A stretch of 7,295 nt of DNA from CAYGTK01 sp964352775 (GTDB taxonomy: Bacteria > Bacteroidota > Bacteroidia > Chitinophagales > CAIOSU01). Numbering within the stretch: position 1 is the stretch's first letter; the number at the start of each line of letters is the position of its first letter. Positions 1 to 6,757 of the stretch are shown here, piece after piece. A program made the translations under genes and the position numbers. The notes under the pieces were generated by a model. That model saw nothing but the letters and a program-made list of their open reading frames with translations, ran no database searches and was not told where the DNA came from. Location of the stretch: assembly GCA_964352775.1 (NCBI GenBank), contig CAYGTK010000202.1, positions 1 through 7,295 of the forward strand, given 5' to 3'.

Positions 1-169
1 ATCCAACAGTATGCAGTCTAGATTCTTTCATACCTAAAGCCTCATCCAACCCGTGAACCGGAAATGGAGTCAATGCTTCGGTGATCTCTATGCCCTTAGC
101 TCTAATATCAGCTACGGCTTTTAATAAGATCTCTTCGTCTTCGTATAGTCCTACGATGTATTTATCCAT
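1..169 (-). CDS. actD: ActD, alternative complex III subunit D (DUF3341), N-terminal part, truncated by window edge
   Basis: Only the first 56 residues are present; the gene runs off the left edge. The protein starts MDKYIVGLYEDEE and contains TPFPVHGLDEALG, the N-terminal signature I recognise from DUF3341/ActD proteins. In that family ActD is a small membrane subunit of alternative complex III: a soluble cytoplasmic N-terminal domain followed by two transmembrane helices that pack against the NrfD-like subunits. The helices would lie outside this window. The ATG at 169 is 10 nt after the actC stop, so the two genes are almost certainly co-transcribed. There is no convincing Shine-Dalgarno sequence, as is usual in Bacteroidota. 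The position directly after actC matches the standard actABCD order and supports the call. Confidence 0.9.
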   Translation of the reverse strand, partial: MDKYIVGLYEDEEILLKAVADIRAKGIEITEALTPFPVHGLDEALGMKESRLHTVG

Positions 170-179
170 GATTCGTAGT

Positions 180-1622
180 TTAGTCTTTATTATGCAATGC
201 TCCAGCAGGCTGTGAGCCTCCTGATAATCCTTCAGCGGCTTCTTTTTCAAGTAGTATTCGCTTAGCCGCCTCACTAGATTTCTTGTAAATAGATTTCACT
301 TCAGCAATTGCCACTACAGGGAATGCACGAGCGAATAACAAGAATAGTGTGAAGAATAATCCGATCGTTCCTACATAAATACCCACTTCTACCCAAGTTG
401 GAGTAAAATATACCCAGCTACTTGGTAAGAAATCGCGGTGTAGGGAAGTAACGATAATTACAAATCGCTCGAACCACATACCAATATTTACGGTAATAGA
501 AAGGATGAACGAAACGTATAGATTACGACGAAGTGATTTGAACCAGAAGAATTGTGGTGATACCACATTACAAGTCATCATGGCTGTATAAGCCCACCAG
601 TATGGTCCTAGTGCTCTGTTATAAAATGCATACTGTTCGTAAATATAACCTGAGTACCATGCTACGAAAAGCTCAGTCATGTAAGCGATACCTACAATTG
701 AACCTGTAAGTACGATAACCTTGTTCATCGACTCGATGTGTGCTATTGTGATATAGTCCTCTAGTTTCAACACTTTACGTGTGATCAACATCAAGGTCAT
801 AACCATTGCAAATCCGGAGAAAATAGCTCCTGCTACGAAGTATGGAGGGAAAATAGTTGTGTGCCATCCAGGTATAACTGAAGTAGCGAAGTCAAAGCTC
901 ACAATAGTGTGAACGGAAAGCACTAGTGGTGTTGCCAAACCTGCAAGAACTAGTGATAGTGACTCAAAACGCTGCCAATGCTTAGCAGAACCCGTCCATC
1001 CGAAGCTAAGGGTATTATATATAGACTTGCGAAGTTTAGACTTAGAACGATCGCGAATGGTAGCGAAGTCCGGTAATAGACCTGAGTACCAGAATAATAG
1101 CGAAACGGTTAAGTAAGTAGAGATCGCGAAAACATCCCAAAGTAGGGGAGAGTTGAAGTTCACCCAAAGTGGTCCGCGAGTGTTAGGGTAAGGAAAGATA
1201 AAGAAAGCCAACCAAGGACGACCCATGTGAATACCAGGGAACTGAGCTGCACAGATGACCGCGAATATGGTCATCGCCTCTGCTGCACGGTTAATACCCG
1301 TTCTATAGTTCTGACGGAAAAGTAGAAGTACTGCGGAAATAAGTGTACCCGCGTGACCGATACCTACCCACCAAACAAAGTTGGTGATATCCCAAGCCCA
1401 ACCAACAGTTTTATTCAAACCCCACATACCTATACCTTGCCAAACTGTTATTACCACACAAATGGCAAAAGCAGCAGCAAGTGTACCAGAAATGGAGATA
1501 GCGATAAACCATGATAATGGTGGAACGCCTTCAGTAGAGCGCACAATGTCGGTAGTGATCTGCTTATAGCTTTTCTCTCCCGTAATTAGTGGCTCCCGTA
1601 TAGTAGATTCGTAAGCTGACAT
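180..1622 (-). CDS. actC: ActC, NrfD/PsrC-family quinol-binding membrane subunit of alternative complex III
   Basis: A 480-residue polytopic membrane protein of the NrfD/PsrC family. In alternative complex III this subunit binds (mena)quinol and passes its electrons to the Fe-S clusters of ActB; a role in proton translocation has been proposed. I see about ten hydrophobic segments, at roughly residues 37-60, 82-103, 115-131, 159-180, 221-246, 258-281, 302-327, 340-361, 367-393 and 411-433, the expected number for ActC. Conserved-looking polar positions inside helices include His90 in GIGHAG, His238 and Asp244 in HTIVSFDFA, and Glu317. The first 30 residues and the charged tail from about 434 are soluble. 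The ATG at 1622 lies 28 nt after the actB stop, and the stop is 10 nt before actD. The A-rich leader before the start has no Shine-Dalgarno motif. Length and neighbours fit ActC rather than ActF, the paralogue usually encoded later in the operon. Confidence 0.95.
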   Translation of the reverse strand: MSAYESTIREPLITGEKSYKQITTDIVRSTEGVPPLSWFIAISISGTLAAAFAICVVITVWQGIGMWGLNKTVGWAWDITNFVWWVGIGHAGTLISAVLLLFRQNYRTGINRAAEAMTIFAVICAAQFPGIHMGRPWLAFFIFPYPNTRGPLWVNFNSPLLWDVFAISTYLTVSLLFWYSGLLPDFATIRDRSKSKLRKSIYNTLSFGWTGSAKHWQRFESLSLVLAGLATPLVLSVHTIVSFDFATSVIPGWHTTIFPPYFVAGAIFSGFAMVMTLMLITRKVLKLEDYITIAHIESMNKVIVLTGSIVGIAYMTELFVAWYSGYIYEQYAFYNRALGPYWWAYTAMMTCNVVSPQFFWFKSLRRNLYVSFILSITVNIGMWFERFVIIVTSLHRDFLPSSWVYFTPTWVEVGIYVGTIGLFFTLFLLFARAFPVVAIAEVKSIYKKSSEAAKRILLEKEAAEGLSGGSQPAGALHNKD

Positions 1623-1650
1623 AAGTCGTCTTTATTTATTTCTAATTGGC

Positions 1651-4600
1651 CTAAACCTCGTTTTCGTCTCTGTTTCTCACTTTAACCATGTATGTAACTG
1701 ATGGTAAGGTGTGAACTTCTTCAATAACCTTGAATGCACGCTCGTTAAATGCTGCTTTAGCTACTTCACTCTCTGGGTTGTTTAAGTCTCCAAAAGAGAT
1801 AGCACCTACGTGACATGCTGACTGACATGCAGTTTTAATATCACCATCATTCAGGCGGCGACCAGCTTTTTTAGCTGTCAGCTTACCTGCTTGAATACGC
1901 TGCGCACAGAAAGAACATTTTTCCATTACACCACGTGAACGAACTGTAACGTCTGGGTTTAATACCATACGCGTTAGGTCCTCCGTTAGCATATAAGGAT
2001 CGTGCTCATTTGCTATAGCTCCTTGGAAGCTATCTCCATCTGTGTAATCAAACCAGTTGAAGCGACGTACTTTATAAGGGCAGTTGTTAGCACAGTAACG
2101 AGTACCGATACAACGGTTATATGCCATTTGGTTCAGGCCTTCATCGCTGTGGTTGGTAGCAGATACTGGGCAAACGTTCTCACAAGGAGCGTTATCACAG
2201 TGCTGACACATCAAAGGCTGAAAGATAGAAGATGGATTATCAATATCATCTCCAGCGTAGTACCTGTCAATACGCAACCAGTGCATCTCACGTGAACGTG
2301 AAACTTCTAGCTTTCCAACTACTGGTACGTTATTCTCTACATTACAAGCAACAACACAAGCTCCACAACCGAAGCAACTATTCAAGTCAATAGCCATTCC
2401 CCAGTGGTGACCGGTATCTAGGCTATCGTGGTATCCGTATAGTGTCTGTAATTGCTTAAGTACTTTATCTCTATCGTGGTTACCAGCTTTTCTATCACGC
2501 TTGTACTCACCAAGAGTGGTTTCCTTCACGATATTACGCTCATTCAAACCATCATCAAGACTGAAGTGGTGCTGAGTTTGAGCGATAAGATAAGTTTCCC
2601 CAGTCTTTTCAAAAGTTACACCAGTGGCGAACTTATTGTTAAAACCGTTAGTAGTGTCAGTTAATGGGTAGGCATCTACACCAACAACCATATCGCCTTC
2701 ACGAGTTTTCATCGTACGGCCATAACCTACAGCTATAGCTAAGGTGTTTTGTGCGGTACCTGGTTGAATAACTGCAGGTACGTTAATGGACTTACCATTA
2801 ACAGTAACTTTCAGTACATCAACTTCTAAATATTTCTCAGCATCAGCAGAAGAGTGAAGAAGTGTGTTCTCTAATCCATTTTCTTCAGCAAAGCGTTTAG
2901 AAACTGCAGCGTAGTTATCCCAAGTTACTTTAGAAATAGGGTCTGGCGTTTCTTGTAAGAATGGGTTGTTAGCGTAAGTACCATCTTTCATTATTGACTT
3001 CTGGTACAATAGTACTTCTACTCCCTCGCCACCTTTGGCTGCTTGCTTAGCTTTGTTACCAGCAGCGATAATATTAGGTGTAGATGATGTTGCCTCTTCT
3101 TCCCCTTCTAAAGTTTCTGTAGCTGCTGCTACAGGTGCTATTTCGAAAACACCATCATGAACGGTATGATCCCATAGTACATTGAAAGAAGAAAACTCTG
3201 ACTGAGCAGGGTAGATGTTAGCTTCCCAATATGCTCTAATATAGTCGTAGTATTCTGTTTTGTTATCTGCCCATTTCAAGAAGCTGTCTCCAGCATTACG
3301 AGTTTTGAATAATGGGGATATAGTAGGTTGAGCGATGCTGAACGCACCTGTTTTAGGCTGCGCATCGTTCCACATTTCTAGGTAGTGGTGGTCTGGAGCA
3401 GTATATCCGCATAACGAAGCGGTTTCGTCCATAGTGCCGCTTATAGCAACCGTTAAACCAACTTTTTTCAAAGCGCCTGGTATACGGTCAGCATAAACTG
3501 AGTTATATGCAGGATTAGCATTAACGATGAATAAAGCATCAACGCTACCAGCTTCCATTTCTTTAACTAAACCTTCAAAGGCCGCATCATTACCTTTATA
3601 CATAAGGTTATGGCGATCGCTACTGATAGTAGTGCCAAAGTTGCCCAATAAATAGTTGATAGCTAGTGCCACAACTTGTGTTCCTTCATTATTAGAACCA
3701 CTTACCACTAATGAATGACCTTTAGCAGAAGCTAATTGATCAGCCACAGTAGCAATACTTTCCATGGTAGCAGCTTCAAGAGCTGTAACACCACTTATTT
3801 TATCAGCACCTACTTTACCAGCAACAGCATTATATAGGTGTAACACAGCTAGGTCTTCTTGTGAAGGCTTAACTACAATACGCTTATCAGCATTAGCTCC
3901 TGATAGGGTCATATTTGCCTCTATCTGAACGTGGCGAGATAATTTAGGGTTCTTTGGGTCTACTTTACGATTCTGAGCATAGCCATAAGAGTACTCTAAT
4001 GGCGATAACCAAGATCCTAAAAAGTCTGCACCAATACCAACAACTACTTTATCTGCTTTTTCAAAGTCATATCCGGGTAGAGCACGTTTGCCAGTATACT
4101 GGGCATATGCATCAGCTAAACCTGAATAAGAAATAGGGTCGTAAGAAACGTGCTTTACGTTGCCATATTTCTCACTGAAATCTTTTACTACAGAGGCAAA
4201 AGAAGGGCTTAGAACAGTGTTTGATAAAATACGGATCTGACCACCTTTAGCAGCTATTGCTGCTAGTTGCTTTGTTATATCTGCGTCAAGTGCTTCCCAA
4301 GTGCTTTTCTCTCCCTTGGCAACAGGCCCTTGAAGGCGGTTGCCTGAGTATAAGTTCAATACAGAGGCTTGGCCTGCTGCATCAGTACCACCATAAGTTA
4401 CTTTCGAAAGCTGATTACCTTCTATCTTGATAGGGCGGCCTTCTCTCGTTTTAACTAGAACGCTGGCATAACTGCCGGCATCCATAATGGTAGAAGCGTA
4501 ATAATTAGGAACTCCCGGTATTATCTCATCCGGTTTAATAACGTAAGGTATTGATTTGCGGACGTCTATCTCACAACTTGCTGCTACTGCTGCCGCAGTA

Positions 4601-4776
4601 ACACTAAAGCCCATCATTTTAAGGAAATCCCTACGTGGGGCCTTTACCTTGTCAAGATTATTCTCTAGTTCGTCGTTTGAAGGTAGCTTCTCTGGGAACT
4701 CTTGCCATTTCTGTACTTCCAGTCCCGGATCGTTGTTCTTATCCGCTAAGCCTTTCCAATATTTCTTCTCAGCCAT
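1651..4776 (-). CDS. actB: ActB, Tat-exported molybdopterin-oxidoreductase-like / ferredoxin fusion subunit of alternative complex III
   Basis: A 1041-residue periplasmic Fe-S subunit that carries electrons from the quinol site of ActC to the haems of ActA. Order of parts: a 45-residue cytoplasmic-type extension; a twin-arginine signal (Arg48-Arg49 in PRRDFLK) with a hydrophobic stretch to about 67; a molybdopterin-oxidoreductase-like region (about 70-545), which in this family has lost the Mo cofactor and here shows no N-terminal Cys cluster; an acidic, low-complexity linker (about 550-585); a second Mo-oxidoreductase-like part (about 585-770); and a DmsB/NrfC-type ferredoxin module (about 785-1035). 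The cysteines are C801/804/807/811, C857/860/865/869, C889/895/899, C954/957 and C984/988. The motif CIGTRYC has Thr where a four-iron site would have Cys, as expected for one [3Fe-4S] plus three [4Fe-4S] clusters. The extended Tat leader is a known feature of this protein class. The ATG at 4776 is 21 nt after actA. Length is typical; no frameshift is seen. Confidence 0.96.
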   Translation of the reverse strand: MAEKKYWKGLADKNNDPGLEVQKWQEFPEKLPSNDELENNLDKVKAPRRDFLKMMGFSVTAAAVAASCEIDVRKSIPYVIKPDEIIPGVPNYYASTIMDAGSYASVLVKTREGRPIKIEGNQLSKVTYGGTDAAGQASVLNLYSGNRLQGPVAKGEKSTWEALDADITKQLAAIAAKGGQIRILSNTVLSPSFASVVKDFSEKYGNVKHVSYDPISYSGLADAYAQYTGKRALPGYDFEKADKVVVGIGADFLGSWLSPLEYSYGYAQNRKVDPKNPKLSRHVQIEANMTLSGANADKRIVVKPSQEDLAVLHLYNAVAGKVGADKISGVTALEAATMESIATVADQLASAKGHSLVVSGSNNEGTQVVALAINYLLGNFGTTISSDRHNLMYKGNDAAFEGLVKEMEAGSVDALFIVNANPAYNSVYADRIPGALKKVGLTVAISGTMDETASLCGYTAPDHHYLEMWNDAQPKTGAFSIAQPTISPLFKTRNAGDSFLKWADNKTEYYDYIRAYWEANIYPAQSEFSSFNVLWDHTVHDGVFEIAPVAAATETLEGEEEATSSTPNIIAAGNKAKQAAKGGEGVEVLLYQKSIMKDGTYANNPFLQETPDPISKVTWDNYAAVSKRFAEENGLENTLLHSSADAEKYLEVDVLKVTVNGKSINVPAVIQPGTAQNTLAIAVGYGRTMKTREGDMVVGVDAYPLTDTTNGFNNKFATGVTFEKTGETYLIAQTQHHFSLDDGLNERNIVKETTLGEYKRDRKAGNHDRDKVLKQLQTLYGYHDSLDTGHHWGMAIDLNSCFGCGACVVACNVENNVPVVGKLEVSRSREMHWLRIDRYYAGDDIDNPSSIFQPLMCQHCDNAPCENVCPVSATNHSDEGLNQMAYNRCIGTRYCANNCPYKVRRFNWFDYTDGDSFQGAIANEHDPYMLTEDLTRMVLNPDVTVRSRGVMEKCSFCAQRIQAGKLTAKKAGRRLNDGDIKTACQSACHVGAISFGDLNNPESEVAKAAFNERAFKVIEEVHTLPSVTYMVKVRNRDENEV

Positions 4777-4797
4777 GCGCTGTTGCTTGTACTTATA

Positions 4798-6171
4798 TTA
4801 ATAGTGACATTTCTGACATTGGGTACCACCGATCATCTCAACAGTAACCTTGCTTATTTCACCTTTTTTCAATTCTTCGTGATACTTATCATAGATCTGA
4901 TAGTAATCGTTGCTTGCAAAATTCACCTCTTTCTCACGGTGACAGCTAATACACCATCCCATTGATAGAGCAGAATGCTGACGCATTACTTCCATAGTCT
5001 CAACAGGTCCATGACACTCTTGACATTCCAAACCCGCTACAGCTACGTGCTGTGAGTGATTGAAATAAACGTGGTCGGGCAAGTTGTGAATACGAACCCA
5101 CTCAATAGGCTCTTGTATTTGAGCTAATACCTCTTCTACATCAGCGTTTGAATGATCAACAGCACCATCTTCCTCTAACCACTTAGAGAATATAGCCGCA
5201 ACAGTATCACGGTTCATGTTCTCATAATCATCAAAATAGGCTCTGTTATTAGGGTCGAAACCAATAGCAGCATATATCTTACTGATCTCTTTACGGCCAT
5301 TTTTAGCGAACTTGGCTCCGTCACCATTAATCGCTTTGTGGCAGTTCATACAGATGTTAGCCGATGGAATGTTAGAGTGCTTACTCTTAGATGCTGAGTT
5401 GTGGCAGTATTGACATTCCACCCCATTAATACCGGCGTGAAGTTCGTGAGAGAACTTGATAGGCTGTGCTGGAGCATATGTTTCTTGACGTCCGCTATCT
5501 ATAGCATTGTTAACTACGAAGTTCCCTAAGAAGATGATAGCTATAAGCCCGAATGCTACACGCAGTTTCCTGTTCTTCCAGATAGGAACTGAAGGTGGAA
5601 CAGGTAGACCTTCTTTTTCAAGGGAAAGCTTGTTCAATACCGATGTTACACGAATAAGAATAAGCATTACAATAAGAAGTAGTGCTACTAGTGCCACTAA
5701 GAAATACGTTGTATAAGGGTCTTCCGCGTTCTTTTCAACTGGAGGTCCATCAACTATAGTAACATCCTGAATCTCACCATAGTCAGTATATGCAAGTATC
5801 GCATCAATATCTTCCGTGCTTAACTGCGGGAAGGTGTTCATTATGGACTTATTGTACTCTCCGTATAAAGAAACAGCATAAGGCATCCCTTCTTTAATAA
5901 CTCCTTGAGAGTTCTTTATCCAAGCGTATAACCACTCTTCACCAGTTTTACCTTGGTAATCATCCAACTCTACCCAGCGGCTTTTCACTTGATATAGTGC
6001 AGGGCCGATAAGTTTGTTGTTCATCTGGTGACAACTGGTACAGTGTATACCGAAAAGCTCTTCTCCTTTAAGCACTTGCTCGCTAGGGTCATCTTGACCA
6101 AAAGCAGCTATTGAGAAACAAAATATTAGGGAGAGAGAAGTTAAGAGGGAGCGCAAGTTTCGAAATGTCAT
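4798..6171 (-). CDS. actA: ActA, membrane-anchored six-haem c-type cytochrome of alternative complex III (monohaem domain plus pentahaem domain)
   Basis: A 457-residue multihaem cytochrome that accepts electrons from ActB and passes them on toward cytochrome c or the terminal oxidase. Numbering from the ATG: signal peptide about 1-25 (hydrophobic core LIFCFSIAAFG); class I monohaem domain with CTSCH at 44-48 and a likely axial Met111 before FPQLS; transmembrane helix about 156-174; short basic loop; second helix about 204-221; then a pentahaem domain with CQYCH 253-257, CMNCH 274-278, CQECH 383-387, CISCH 407-411 and CQKCH 452-456. The protein ends one residue after the last haem His. Two helices place both haem domains in the periplasm. 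I chose the ATG at 6171; a GTG two codons upstream (6177) is also in frame, but the ATG gives a cleaner signal peptide. It is the first gene of the act operon, behind a recognisable promoter, with actB 21 nt downstream. Confidence 0.94.
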   Translation of the reverse strand: MTFRNLRSLLTSLSLIFCFSIAAFGQDDPSEQVLKGEELFGIHCTSCHQMNNKLIGPALYQVKSRWVELDDYQGKTGEEWLYAWIKNSQGVIKEGMPYAVSLYGEYNKSIMNTFPQLSTEDIDAILAYTDYGEIQDVTIVDGPPVEKNAEDPYTTYFLVALVALLLIVMLILIRVTSVLNKLSLEKEGLPVPPSVPIWKNRKLRVAFGLIAIIFLGNFVVNNAIDSGRQETYAPAQPIKFSHELHAGINGVECQYCHNSASKSKHSNIPSANICMNCHKAINGDGAKFAKNGRKEISKIYAAIGFDPNNRAYFDDYENMNRDTVAAIFSKWLEEDGAVDHSNADVEEVLAQIQEPIEWVRIHNLPDHVYFNHSQHVAVAGLECQECHGPVETMEVMRQHSALSMGWCISCHREKEVNFASNDYYQIYDKYHEELKKGEISKVTVEMIGGTQCQKCHY

Positions 6172-6220
6172 GTGCACGTATGTTCGTTTAACGATCTGTC
6201 AGACTAGTGTCATATAAATC
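6172..6220 (-). other. Predicted 5' untranslated leader of the act operon
   Basis: About 45-49 nt lie between the predicted transcription start (about 7 nt past the -7 box) and the actA ATG. There is no Shine-Dalgarno motif. The leader contains a perfect 5-1-5 inverted repeat, TCGTT-T-AACGA, at 6184-6194, ending 12 nt before the ATG. It is too small to call a regulator site with confidence. The exact 5' end is inferred from promoter spacing only. Confidence 0.4.
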
Positions 6221-6224
6221 CCCG

Positions 6225-6255
6225 CAAAGGTAGACACCGAGTGTGGAACAAACAA
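6225..6255 (-). promoter_or_regulatory. Bacteroidota-type sigma-70 promoter of the act operon
   Basis: On the minus strand, TACCTTTG at 6232-6225 matches the Bacteroidota -7 consensus TAnnTTTG exactly. A TTG at 6255-6253 lies 20 nt upstream, the normal spacing for the -33 element, inside a run of several overlapping TTG/TTTG copies (6260-6249). Just upstream is an A/T-rich tract (6267-6281). The predicted start site, near 6220-6218, gives a leader of just under 50 nt to the actA ATG. This is the only good match to the consensus that I see in the intergenic region. It is downstream of the atpC terminator, so the act genes appear to have their own promoter. Confidence 0.7.
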
Positions 6256-6266
6256 CAAAATGGACT

Positions 6267-6299
6267 AAAAAAAACTTATTTAGACACAGTACAAATAAG
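6267..6299 (-). terminator. Possible second, weak intrinsic terminator (AU-rich hairpin with eight-T tail)
   Basis: Read on the minus strand, CTTATTT (6299-6293) and AAATAAG (6281-6275) form a perfect 7-bp stem with an 11-nt loop, followed at once by eight T residues (6274-6267). The shape is that of an intrinsic terminator, but the stem has one G-C pair and a large loop, so it would be weak. It lies between the strong atpC terminator and the act promoter and could catch read-through. The T tract could instead act as A/T-rich DNA just upstream of the promoter. Confidence 0.3.
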
Positions 6300-6310
6300 A
6301 GCGCAAGGTG

Positions 6311-6321
6311 CTGACGGTCAG
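6311..6321. repeat. Short perfect inverted repeat, possible protein-binding site
   Basis: CTGAC-G-GTCAG is a perfect 5-bp inverted repeat around one central base. It lies 56 nt upstream of the -33 box of the act promoter and is locally G/C-rich in an A/T-rich spacer. A position upstream of the promoter would suit an activator site, but 5-bp arms can arise by chance, and I know of no regulator with this motif here. Confidence 0.2.
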
Positions 6322-6364
6322 GTGTTTAGAAACTTAATATTTTTCAATTGTGAATATGTGGAAT

Positions 6365-6397
6365 AAAAAACGGGAACCTTTCCACAAGGTCCCCGTT
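6365..6397 (-). terminator. Intrinsic terminator of the atpD-atpC operon
   Basis: On the minus strand, AACGGGGACCTT (6397-6386) pairs with AAGGTTCCCGTT (6380-6369): a 12-bp stem with one G-U wobble and a 5-nt loop. The stem runs directly into six T residues (6370-6365), the first two of which belong to the stem. It begins 52 nt after the atpC stop. This is a strong, classical Rho-independent terminator. On the plus strand the same hairpin has one mismatch and its T run (6405-6411) starts several bases away, so it would work poorly in that direction. Confidence 0.88.
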
Positions 6398-6449
6398 GAT
6401 ATTCGTTTTTTCTGACTTAATACTGGCTTGATGCCCAGTTAGCTATCTT

Positions 6450-6749
6450 CTAATTAGTTGAAGCGCCTTCAATTAGTACAGAGATCTTATCGTTTAGGCA
6501 TTCTACAAAGCCACTTTTGATATTTACTTTGTACTTGCCATCGGCGCTATAAAGTTTTCCTGCGTAGTCATCTAGGTTAATAGATTCGCCACTTGCAAGG
6601 CTCAATTCAATAGTACCATCTTTCAAAGCAGCAACTATTGGTGCGTGACCACTCATTAGAGAGAATGAACCACTTTCACCGGGTAGGCTAACTACGTCAA
6701 CTTCCCCTGAAAAGATCTTTTGTTCTGGTGTGAGAATGTCTAATTGCAT
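6450..6749 (-). CDS. atpC: F1F0 ATP synthase epsilon subunit, short form
   Basis: A 99-residue epsilon subunit of the F1 central stalk, which with gamma couples rotation of the c-ring to catalysis in the beta subunits. The N-terminal beta-sandwich domain is clear: LDILTPEQKIFSGEV at the start, then LPGESGSFS and the conserved GHAP at 34-37, and an IKSGFVE strand near the end. The two-helix C-terminal domain of epsilon subunits of about 130-140 residues, which inhibits ATP hydrolysis in E. coli and Bacillus, is absent; the reading frame stops right after the sandwich. Short forms are common in Bacteroidota and Chlorobi, so this looks natural rather than truncated. The ATG at 6749 is 8 nt after the atpD stop, so the pair is co-transcribed, and a terminator follows. 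Confidence 0.95.
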   Translation of the reverse strand: MQLDILTPEQKIFSGEVDVVSLPGESGSFSLMSGHAPIVAALKDGTIELSLASGESINLDDYAGKLYSADGKYKVNIKSGFVECLNDKISVLIEGASTN

Positions 6750-6757
6750 GTTATCGC

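Noticed and set aside
2002..2295. A 97-codon plus-strand frame inside actB
   Set aside because: It is antisense to the conserved ferredoxin module, whose cysteine pattern fixes the coding strand; no domain is seen.
4556..4847. Overlapping plus-strand open frames of 70-81 codons across the actA/actB junction
   Set aside because: They lie antisense to well-supported genes with strong family signatures, have no recognisable domain, and overlap each other; they are shadows.
6175..6177. GTG start for actA, two codons upstream of the ATG
   Set aside because: It is possible, but it adds only Met-His before the Met of a normal signal peptide, and no ribosome-binding signal favours it.
6398..6411. 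Bidirectional use of the atpC terminator on the plus strand
   Set aside because: There is no plus-strand gene to terminate, the T run is separated from the stem, and the stem has a mismatch in that direction.
6422..6439. Small hairpin (ACTGG/CCAGT) just after the atpC stop
   Set aside because: The arms are only 5 bp, with an 8-nt loop and no T run after it; the stronger hairpin at 6369-6397 explains termination.
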